NCBI GenBank assembly: GCA_013329855.1
Contig: DUJI01000229.1
Span: 1-5,228 of the forward strand
Reading direction: 5' to 3'
DNA length: 5,228 bases
Source of the DNA: Thermoplasmata archaeon
GTDB lineage: Archaea > Thermoplasmatota > Thermoplasmata > RBG-16-68-12
Each line of letters begins with the position of its first letter. Position 1 is the stretch's first letter. The notes below the pieces were generated by a model. The model saw only the letters and a list, made by a program, of their open reading frames with translations, did no database searches and was not told where the DNA came from. Position numbers and translations under genes: made by a program. Of the stretch, positions 1 through 5,228 are shown piece by piece.

Positions 1-2998
1 CCGGATCATCCTCGAGGAGATCGACAAGCAGCTCCAGCAGCTCGCCGCGGACCGGGAAGGCGCCCTGAAGTACAAGGAGCTCAACGAGCGCCTGACCGAG
101 GCCAAGGCCCAGCTCGCGTACAAGAACCGAGAGCTCATCGAGCGCCAGATCCTCGGCACGAAGGAGCAGATCACGAAGCACGAGGGGGACCGGGAGAAGC
201 TCCTGTCCCAGAAGGCCGAACTCGCGAAGAAGCTCGAGGAGGCGCAGGCGCGCCTGAACGAGCTCGAGCAGAAGATGGCCGACCGCGGCGGCGAGGAGGC
301 CAAGCAGATCAAGGAGAAGCTGGACGGGCTCCGCGTGGAACGGGCCCGCGCCTCGGACGGGATCGAGTCGTCCAAGGAGGTGCTCAAGCAGATCAAGTCG
401 GACTCCTCGGACGCGGCCAAGGAGCGCGCCAAGGTCGTCAAGGAGATCGACGCCCTCGAGCGGGAGCGCGTGAACGTGGAGAAGCGGGTCGCGGAACTCG
501 AGGCGTCCATCAAGTCGGTCGACGCGGACCTCCACGAGGTCGATGAGAAGGCGTCCAAGAGCGACGCGAAGGTCCTCGCGATCCAGAAGGAGATCATCGC
601 CCTGAACAACCAGGCCGATGAGATCGAGGAGAAGCTCAAGGGGATCGTCCTCGAGGGGGACCGGACCAAGGAGTCCATGGAGCGCCTCTCCTCGGAGATC
701 GCTCAGCTCGAGGAGACCCGGAAGCAGTACCAGGTCGAGTTCGACGACGCGGACTGGCAGCTCAAGGAGCTCAAGTCCCACACGAAGGAATCGGGCAAGG
801 GGCTCGCGAAGCTCCAGCAGGAGTTCCACGAGAAGCGCAACCAGGAGGCCCGTCTCTCGAGGGAGCAGACGGAGCTCCAGGGCGCCATCCTGACGCTCAC
901 CCGGCAGTACGCCCAGCTCAAGGCCGAGGCCGATGTCGCGGAAAACATGCGGCGGGGCTACACGGCCGCGGCCTCCGCGATCCTGGAGGCCCGGGACACG
1001 GGATCCATCAAGGGTATCCACGGCACGGTGGCCCAGCTGGCCCACGTGGACCCGAAGTACGAGACGGCCATCGTCACGGCCGCGGGCGCCCGCATGCAGG
1101 CGATCATCGTCGACGACGACGGCGTGGCCGCCGCCTGCATCGACTACCTGAAGAAGAACAAGATCGGCCGGGCCACGTTCCTGCCCCTGAACAAGATGCT
1201 CGTGGGCAAGCCGCGGGGCAAGGCGATCCTCGTGGCCAAGGAGTGCCTCGGATTCGCGATTGACCTGTGCCAGTTCGACGAGAAGTACCGGGACGCGTTC
1301 TTCTACGTCTTCGGCGACACGCTCGTCGTGCAGACGCTGGACGAGGCTCGCAAGTGGATGGGCGGCGTCCGCCTGGTGACCCTGGGCGGGGAGCTCATCG
1401 AGGCGAGCGGCGCCATGGTGGGCGGCGAGGCGGAGAAGTCCACCCTGAAGTTCGGGCCGCGCTCCGCGGACGAGGTGCAGAAGGTCTCCGAGAAGCTCCG
1501 GGAGGCCCAGGCCCAGGCCGAGACGGTCGGCACCCAGCTCGAGGAGCTGCGCAGGGAGATCCTAGAACTCGAGGGCCAGCTCAAGGACTATGGCGGCAAG
1601 AGCGGCGTCGCCGAGGTCAAGCTCAGCGCGATCGAGGCGAAGCGGAAGGAGTACGCCACGAAGCTCTCCGGCGCCGACAAGGACCTCGCAGACCGCAGGG
1701 CGCGGTTCGGTGAGGCGGAGAAGACCGCGAAGCGGATCGCGGAGGACCTCGAGAAGTTCACGAAGGGCCTGGATTCCCTGAAGGCCAAGCGGGACGAGCG
1801 GAAGAAGGCCGTGATCGACTCCACGCCGCAGCAGATCTCCTCCAAGATGAAGGAGCTCATGGCCAAGCGGACCTCCGTGGCGGAGGAGCTGAGCCAGAAC
1901 CGCTCCAAGCTGGACGCCATGGCGACCCAGCTGCAGGTCTTGGGCGACCGGAAGACGGAGATCGAGGCCCGAGCCTCGACCCTGGACGGCCAGAAGAAGG
2001 AGCACGAGGGCCGGATCACCACGTTCGAAGGGTCCCTGGGTCGCCTCGAGAACGAGATCCGCGGGCTGGAGAAGATGGAGGCCCAGCTCGGAAGGAAGAT
2101 GCAGGACCTCCAGGACGCGCGAGATGCGGCCTACCGTGAGAAGACGGACATCGAGGGAGACCTGGACAAGGTCACCCACAAGGTGGAGACGAAGGACGAC
2201 TTCATCCTGAAGATGCAGACCGAGCTCAAGGTCCAGGAGGACCAGCTCGCCGAGGCGGACCGCGTGATGAAGGAGATGGCGGTCGAGATCAAGGAGGCCA
2301 AGCTGCCGTCCCTGGAGACGCTCAAGCAGACCATCTCCGAGTGCGAGACCCAGATCGCCGCGCTGGGCAACATCAACCTCCGCGCCCTCGAGGACTACGA
2401 CGCCCAGCAGGCGCGGCACACGGAGCTCGACGAGGATCACAAGCGGCTCGAGGGCCAGCGCCAGGAGCTCATGAACCTGGTCGCCGAGCTCACGGAGAAG
2501 AAGAAGGAGGGCCTCGGCAAGGTCTTCATCGCGATCAACGAGAATTTCAGGAAGGTCTACGGGGAGATCTCGGACGGCGGCGAGGCCGAGCTCCTCCTGG
2601 AGAACGAGGCGGAGCCCTTCCAGGGCGGCCTCATGGTCAAGGCTCGACCCCCGAACAAGAAGGTCCTGCGCCTCGAAGCGCTCTCCGGGGGCGAGAAGTC
2701 CCTCGTGTCCCTCGCGTTCATCTTCGCCATCCAGGAGTACGACCCGTCGCCCTTCTACTTGTTCGACGAGGTGGACCAGAACCTGGACGCGGTGAACGCG
2801 GAGAAGGTCGCCCGGATGATCCGCAACAACAGCGCGACGGCCCAGTTCCTCCAGATCTCCCTGCGCAAGGTCACCCTCAAGGAGGCGGACCACATCGTCG
2901 GCGTGACGATGACGCCCGGCTCCACGTCCGAGGTCATCATGCGCGTGAACCTGGCCGAGATCGAGGACGAGAAGCCCACCGCGGAGGTGCCCGCATGA
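1..2998 (+). CDS. smc: Chromosome segregation protein SMC (5'-truncated by window)
   Basis: This is the ATPase of the SMC-ScpAB condensin, which organises and segregates the chromosome. The frame is open from the first complete codon at base 2, giving 998 visible residues. The usual SMC length is about 1,170-1,200, so the N-terminal head with Walker A is upstream of the window. Visible residues 1-318 are N-terminal coiled coil; an early REGALKYKEL segment matches the family's A-x-KYxEL region just after the head. The hinge spans about 319-480, with SIKGIHG near 335 and GAMVGG at 470-475. The C-terminal coiled coil follows to about 787. The C-terminal head begins at LGNIN (788), with the ABC signature LSGGEKS at 894-900, Walker B PFYLFDEVDQNLD at 917-929 (catalytic Glu 923) and the D-loop LD. 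ISLRK replaces the usual ISHRK, which I recall from other archaeal SMCs. No frameshift is seen. The Met at base 275 lies inside the coiled coil and is not the start. The stop overlaps the scpA start by four bases. Identification is secure. Confidence 0.97.
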   Translation, partial: RIILEEIDKQLQQLAADREGALKYKELNERLTEAKAQLAYKNRELIERQILGTKEQITKHEGDREKLLSQKAELAKKLEEAQARLNELEQKMADRGGEEAKQIKEKLDGLRVERARASDGIESSKEVLKQIKSDSSDAAKERAKVVKEIDALERERVNVEKRVAELEASIKSVDADLHEVDEKASKSDAKVLAIQKEIIALNNQADEIEEKLKGIVLEGDRTKESMERLSSEIAQLEETRKQYQVEFDDADWQLKELKSHTKESGKGLAKLQQEFHEKRNQEARLSREQTELQGAILTLTRQYAQLKAEADVAENMRRGYTAAASAILEARDTGSIKGIHGTVAQLAHVDPKYETAIVTAAGARMQAIIVDDDGVAAACIDYLKKNKIGRATFLPLNKMLVGKPRGKAILVAKECLGFAIDLCQFDEKYRDAFFYVFGDTLVVQTLDEARKWMGGVRLVTLGGELIEASGAMVGGEAEKSTLKFGPRSADEVQKVSEKLREAQAQAETVGTQLEELRREILELEGQLKDYGGKSGVAEVKLSAIEAKRKEYATKLSGADKDLADRRARFGEAEKTAKRIAEDLEKFTKGLDSLKAKRDERKKAVIDSTPQQISSKMKELMAKRTSVAEELSQNRSKLDAMATQLQVLGDRKTEIEARASTLDGQKKEHEGRITTFEGSLGRLENEIRGLEKMEAQLGRKMQDLQDARDAAYREKTDIEGDLDKVTHKVETKDDFILKMQTELKVQEDQLAEADRVMKEMAVEIKEAKLPSLETLKQTISECETQIAALGNINLRALEDYDAQQARHTELDEDHKRLEGQRQELMNLVAELTEKKKEGLGKVFIAINENFRKVYGEISDGGEAELLLENEAEPFQGGLMVKARPPNKKVLRLEALSGGEKSLVSLAFIFAIQEYDPSPFYLFDEVDQNLDAVNAEKVARMIRNNSATAQFLQISLRKVTLKEADHIVGVTMTPGSTSEVIMRVNLAEIEDEKPTAEVPA
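2983..2989 (+). promoter_or_regulatory. Ribosome binding site for scpA
   Basis: GGAGGTG is a full seven-base match to the complement of the conserved 16S rRNA 3' tail, lying within the last codons of smc. It leaves a five-base spacer before the ATG at 2995. It fixes the scpA start at this ATG even though the reading frame is open for some 650 bases further upstream inside smc. Confidence 0.85.
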
Positions 2999-3930
2999 GC
3001 GAGACCTCCCAGGCCATCCTGAACCACCTCCTGTTCCACAAATCCCTGATCAGCGAGCAGGACGGCGGGGAGCGAATCAACCGCTACCTCTCCATGCTCG
3101 GGGAGATCGACCAGGGGATGCACGTGGCCGTCCGCGACCCGTTCGAGAAGAGCGTGGTCGCGGCGTTCGAGCTCGTCCTGGAGAAGCAGATGGACCCGTG
3201 GGAGATCGACCTCATGCAGTTCACGAAGCTCTTCCTGGACAAGGTCCGCAAGGACGGCGTGGTGAACTTCGTGACCGCAGGGAAGCTCGTCTTCCTGGCC
3301 TGGTCCATCCTGAAGCTCCAGAGCGACAAGGTCCTCCTCGCGGCCCAGCCCCCCGAGGCCGAATCGGCCGGGGACGGATGGGACCTGGACCTCTACCGCG
3401 ACCCGGAGGACCTGGACTACAACCAGCTCATCCTGGACGGCGCGAGGATGCCCCTCAATGAGGCGATCCGGCGGGAGGGTCGCCGCGCGGTGACCCTCAT
3501 GGAGCTCATGGACGCCTTCGACGAGGCGCGCCGCGAGGCGGAGATCCAGATGCAGCTCAACGCGCTGCGGGAGCAGGCGATCAAGCGCTTCGCCCCCAAC
3601 TTCCACCAGAAGGTCCACGGCGAGGACCTGACGGAGGACATCGGCCTCACCTGGGGCCGCCTGACCCAGTTCAACGGGGACCCGGTTCCCCTGCGTTCCC
3701 TGGTTGCGGGGAGCGTGTGGGACGAGGTCACCGTCTTCATGGCCCTGCTCTTCCTCGCCCAGCTGCAGAAGGTGAAGCTCTGGCAGAAGGAGTTCCCGCA
3801 CGGAGAGATCTACGTGAAGCGCCTGTCGACCGAGGAGACGATCGCGGCGGACGACCTGCTGGCGATCCCCGCCCTGGCCCACGGCCGGCCCGAGACCGGC
3901 CGGACGTCCCCGCCGGGGGTGGGCGCGTGA
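2995..3930 (+). CDS. scpA: Segregation and condensation protein A (kleisin)
   Basis: ScpA is the kleisin subunit: it links the SMC heads and carries the ScpB dimer. The product has 311 residues. The core opens with DPFEKSVV (48-55) and the archaeal-type motif DPWEID (67-72), followed by a helix-rich block ending near SILKLQSDKVLL (104-115) that corresponds to the N-terminal SMC-neck-binding domain. RRAVTLMELMDAF (163-175) matches the family's R-x-VTLxELxxAL segment after a variable acidic linker. The C-terminal winged helix is about 226-277, with VTVFMALLFLAQLQKVKLWQ and GEIYV as the diagnostic stretches; it should bind the SMC cap. A 34-residue polar tail follows. The ATG shares ATGA with the smc stop and has a perfect ribosome site. 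About 45 residues precede the core, more than I expect in archaeal ScpA, and they are predicted helical. The 3' end overlaps scpB by four bases. No transmembrane segment is seen; the protein is cytoplasmic and chromosome-associated. Confidence 0.93.
   Translation: MSETSQAILNHLLFHKSLISEQDGGERINRYLSMLGEIDQGMHVAVRDPFEKSVVAAFELVLEKQMDPWEIDLMQFTKLFLDKVRKDGVVNFVTAGKLVFLAWSILKLQSDKVLLAAQPPEAESAGDGWDLDLYRDPEDLDYNQLILDGARMPLNEAIRREGRRAVTLMELMDAFDEARREAEIQMQLNALREQAIKRFAPNFHQKVHGEDLTEDIGLTWGRLTQFNGDPVPLRSLVAGSVWDEVTVFMALLFLAQLQKVKLWQKEFPHGEIYVKRLSTEETIAADDLLAIPALAHGRPETGRTSPPGVGA
3915..3921 (+). promoter_or_regulatory. Ribosome binding site for scpB
   Basis: GGGGGTG differs from the ideal GGAGGTG by one base, and the G that replaces A can still pair with U as a wobble. 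The five-base spacer to the GTG at 3927 is the same as at scpA. It supports GTG as the scpB start; no ATG lies nearby in that frame. Confidence 0.65.
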
Positions 3931-4553
3931 GCGACCGGGGCATCGTGGAGGCCGCCCTGTACTCGGCCGGCCGCGCGCTGACCGTCGACGAGCTCGTGCG
4001 GGTTACGGGCTTCGACGAGCCGGTCGTCAAGGAGCACCTGCGGGCCCTCGCCCGGGAGTACAAGAAGCGGGACAGCGCCCTGGAGGTCGCCCAGATCGGC
4101 ACGCGCTGGACCATGCAGATCCGCCGGGAGTACACGGAGCGCGCGCGCCCGTTCGCGCCGCCGGAGATCGACCGGGACCTGCTCAAGACGGCGGCCCTCA
4201 TCGCGTACCACCAGCCCATCCTCCAGAGCGACCTGTTCGACATGATCGGCGAGAAGGTCTACGAGCACACGAAGGCCCTCGAGGACCTCCGGCTCATCTC
4301 CCGCAAGCCCAGCGGCCGCTCCCTCGAGCTGACGACCACGCGGTACTTCGCCGAGTTCTTCGGACTCAAGTCGACGAACCGCGAGGGGATCCGGAAGATC
4401 ATGGCGGAGCGGGCCGGGATCGTGTTCCGGGGGAAGCCCGCGGAGGTCGAGGAGGCCGCGGTACCCGAGGCTCCCCCGAATCCGTCGGAGCAGCCCCCCG
4501 AGGCCGCCGCGCCCGCGGCCGCCGCCGAATCACCCTCGATAACCACGAGCTAA
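3927..4553 (+). CDS. scpB: Segregation and condensation protein B
   Basis: ScpB forms a dimer of tandem winged-helix proteins that binds the middle of ScpA and stabilises the SMC complex. The product has 208 residues. The first winged helix covers about residues 5-75, opening with IVEAALYSAGRALTVDEL, which matches the family's IEALLFxxGxPLxxxEL opening. The second covers about 82-150, with the hallmark AYHQP (93-97), then a KVYEHTKALEDLRLI helix and a TTTRYFAEFFGLKS end (136-149) matching the family's TTxxFxxxFGLxS. From about 170 the protein becomes a Pro/Ala/Glu-rich, probably disordered tail. The start is GTG within a GTGA overlap with the scpA stop, so translation is probably coupled. The frame is open upstream inside scpA, but the homology starts exactly at this GTG. 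This is the last gene of the operon; a TATA-like box begins only three bases past its stop. Confidence 0.93.
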   Translation: MSDRGIVEAALYSAGRALTVDELVRVTGFDEPVVKEHLRALAREYKKRDSALEVAQIGTRWTMQIRREYTERARPFAPPEIDRDLLKTAALIAYHQPILQSDLFDMIGEKVYEHTKALEDLRLISRKPSGRSLELTTTRYFAEFFGLKSTNREGIRKIMAERAGIVFRGKPAEVEEAAVPEAPPNPSEQPPEAAAPAAAAESPSITTS

Positions 4554-4555
4554 TT

Positions 4556-4565
4556 CCTTTATAAG
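4556..4565 (+). promoter_or_regulatory. Archaeal TATA box for the downstream gene
   Basis: CCTTTATAAG resembles the archaeal TATA box (core TTTATA) bound by TBP, and it sits in an AT-rich island in otherwise very GC-rich DNA. It follows the scpB stop almost directly. An archaeal box of this kind places transcription start about 25 bases downstream, near 4585-4590. That would give a leader of about 50 bases before the GTG at 4641. The adjacent CTAATT could serve as part of a BRE, but this is weak. It suggests the next gene has its own promoter rather than relying only on smc-operon read-through. Confidence 0.6.
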
Positions 4566-4593
4566 CCGCGACGCCCTCGTCCGGACCGGTCAA

Positions 4594-4613
4594 CCCCGGG
4601 TCACGAGCCGGGG
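4594..4613 (+). other. Hairpin in intergenic region / presumed leader
   Basis: CCCCGG at 4594-4599 is perfectly repeated in inverted form as CCGGGG at 4608-4613, with an eight-base loop. The stem is six G:C pairs and should be stable. It lies downstream of the TATA box and 27 bases before the start codon, so it would form in the leader of the next mRNA, and also in any read-through transcript from scpB. The following CTTT is too short to make a convincing terminator. Such stems arise fairly easily by chance in GC-rich DNA. Confidence 0.4.
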
Positions 4614-4630
4614 CTTTGAAGCGCCAGAGC

Positions 4631-4634
4631 GGAG
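4631..4634 (+). promoter_or_regulatory. Weak ribosome binding site for the helical-repeat gene
   Basis: GGAG lies six bases before the GTG at 4641, a shorter match than at scpA. It matters because an in-frame TGA at 4617-4619 is followed by no other start codon before this GTG, which leaves GTG 4641 as the first possible start. Confidence 0.55.
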
Positions 4635-4640
4635 CGGACC

Positions 4641-5228
4641 GTGAGCGGGTACCTGCGGGATAGCCAGCTGCGACGGCAGCTGGAAGAGAAGGTCAAGGAG
4701 ACCACCCGGACGCGCCAGGCGGCCGAGGACGGACTCAAGTCCGCCCAAGAGGTCATCGACGCGGCCCGGAAGATCGACGCGAACGTGGTCGAGGCCGAGA
4801 AGGCCCTCGCGGACGCCACGTCGGCCATGGCGGACAAGGACTACAAGCTGGCCGCCGAACGGGCCGCGGAGGCAGCGGAGCGCGGAAAGCGGATCTACCG
4901 CGAGCGCGCGTCCGCCATCCTCGACTCGAGCGCGGGCCTGGCGGCCCTGGCCAAGGGCGTCGGCGCGGACGTGTCCGAGGCCGAGGCCTTCCTGGGGAAG
5001 GCCCGCGACGCCCTCGCCGCGGAGAACCTCGGGGAGGCCGTGGACTTCGCCAAGAAGGCGTGGAAGCGGAGCGAGAAGGTCCTCTCGGAGCACCTGTCCT
5101 CCAGCTTCTCCCAGGTCCAGGCCCTGATCCTGTCCGCGAAGAACCTGGGTCGCGACACGGCGACCGTGGAGGACCTCCTCTCCCGCGCGCGCACGGCCGT
5201 GGAGGGCAACAACTTCGCGTCCGCCCTC
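4641..5228 (+). CDS. Alpha-helical tandem-repeat protein of unknown function (3'-truncated by window)
   Basis: I do not recognise this gene. The frame opens at GTG 4641, the first start after an in-frame TGA at 4617, and stays open for 196 codons to the window end without a stop. The product is rich in Ala, Glu, Lys and Arg, with almost no Pro and few aromatics, which points to long amphipathic helices. There is no signal peptide and no hydrophobic membrane segment in the visible part, so it is probably cytoplasmic so far. Residues 1-34 are a charged helix. Residues 35-96, 97-158 and 159-196 (partial) align without gaps at a 62-residue period, each with an A-x10-E-x2-L-x2-A-x2-A pattern. The style recalls coiled-coil or TPR-like helical scaffolds, but no named family motif is visible. 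It lies 87 bases after scpB, codirectional, with its own TATA-like box. A role with SMC-ScpAB is possible by position only. Codon use matches the neighbours, so there is no sign of recent transfer. Confidence 0.85.
   Translation, partial: MSGYLRDSQLRRQLEEKVKETTRTRQAAEDGLKSAQEVIDAARKIDANVVEAEKALADATSAMADKDYKLAAERAAEAAERGKRIYRERASAILDSSAGLAALAKGVGADVSEAEAFLGKARDALAAENLGEAVDFAKKAWKRSEKVLSEHLSSSFSQVQALILSAKNLGRDTATVEDLLSRARTAVEGNNFASAL
4743..5228 (+). repeat. Coding tandem repeat, 62 codons (186 bp) per unit
   Basis: Units lie at 4743-4928, 4929-5114 and 5115-5228 (third cut by the window). Aligned by eye without gaps, units 1 and 2 share 16 of 62 residues, and units 2 and 3 share 12 of 38. Positions shared by all three are Ala 42/104/166, Glu 53/115/177, Leu 56/118/180, Ala 59/121/183, Ala 62/124/186 and Ala 71/133/195. 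A hydrophobic residue stands at 68/130/192. The repeat is visible in protein but not as near-identical DNA, so the duplication is old. Each unit probably forms two or more helices. Confidence 0.7.

Noticed and set aside
1562..2893. 443-codon open frame on the minus strand opposite smc
   Set aside because: Its codon positions mirror GC-biased third positions of smc. The translation is Leu/Val/Arg/Asp-heavy low complexity with no recognisable domain, while the plus strand encodes unmistakable SMC.
2341..2994. Extension of the scpA frame upstream inside smc
   Set aside because: The translation there is Arg/Gly/Pro-rich shadow sequence. ScpA similarity, the perfect ribosome site and the ATGA overlap all place the start at 2995.
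2755..3882. 375-codon open frame on the minus strand opposite the smc end and scpA
   Set aside because: Same GC-driven shadow effect. It crosses the smc-scpA junction and shows no family motif.
3717..3926. Extension of the scpB frame upstream to an ATG inside scpA
   Set aside because: The extra 70 residues are Arg/Pro/Ala shadow sequence overlapping the ScpA winged helix. ScpB similarity begins at the GTG at 3927.
4594..4618. Hairpin plus CTTT as an intrinsic terminator for the smc-scpAB operon
   Set aside because: The T tract is only three bases and the stem lies downstream of the promoter for the next gene. Archaeal terminators rely on longer T runs rather than hairpins.
4561..4640. Possible tRNA or small structured RNA in the intergenic region
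   Set aside because: No anticodon arm or T-arm consensus can be assembled, and the only clear structure is one six-pair stem.
4590..5093. 167-codon minus-strand open frame, plus shorter ones at 4601-4837 and 4895-5212
   Set aside because: They lie opposite a plus-strand frame that has a ribosome site, a promoter and an internal 62-residue repeat. The minus-strand translations show no domain or helix periodicity.
1..5228. Mobile element, CRISPR array, defence or other novel gene system
   Set aside because: No transposase, integrase, terminal inverted repeats, direct repeat-spacer pattern or composition shift is visible. Three of the four genes are core chromosome maintenance.

Overview
The window looks like part of an archaeal chromosome, most likely euryarchaeal and possibly a GC-rich member of Thermoplasmatota. 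Four things point this way. The SMC protein has an archaeal-style C-terminal head, with ISLRK where bacterial and eukaryotic SMCs usually have a histidine. ScpA starts its core with the archaeal-type DPWEID block. The ribosome binding site GGAGGTG matches the archaeal and bacterial 16S tail. The only clear promoter is a TTTATAA box with no bacterial -35/-10 pair. Base composition is about two-thirds G+C by eye, with strongly GC-biased third codon positions, so long open frames on the antisense strand and in other frames are shadows. The phylum-level placement is a guess.

Bases 1-4553 form one tightly packed plus-strand operon encoding the three subunits of the prokaryotic condensin. It holds the 3' five-sixths or so of smc (cut at its 5' end by the window), then scpA, then scpB. 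Each junction is a 4-base start/stop overlap (ATGA, then GTGA), and each start has a GGAGGTG-like site five bases upstream, so translation is probably coupled and the subunits are made together. SMC supplies the ATPase heads, long coiled-coil arms and hinge. ScpA is the kleisin that bridges the heads, and ScpB is the winged-helix dimer that binds ScpA. Together they act on chromosome organisation and segregation.

Bases 4554-4640 are an 87-base intergenic region. It has an AT-rich island with an archaeal TATA box, a small palindrome near the predicted transcription start, and a 6-bp perfect hairpin in the presumed leader.

Bases 4641-5228 are the first 196 codons of a further plus-strand gene that runs off the window. 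Its product is an all-helical, Ala/Glu/Lys-rich soluble protein that I do not recognise. It contains a diverged tandem repeat with an exact 62-residue period (at least two and a half copies). This is the least explained item in the window. The rest is conserved core chromosome biology, and I see no mobile element, CRISPR array, RNA gene or defence system.
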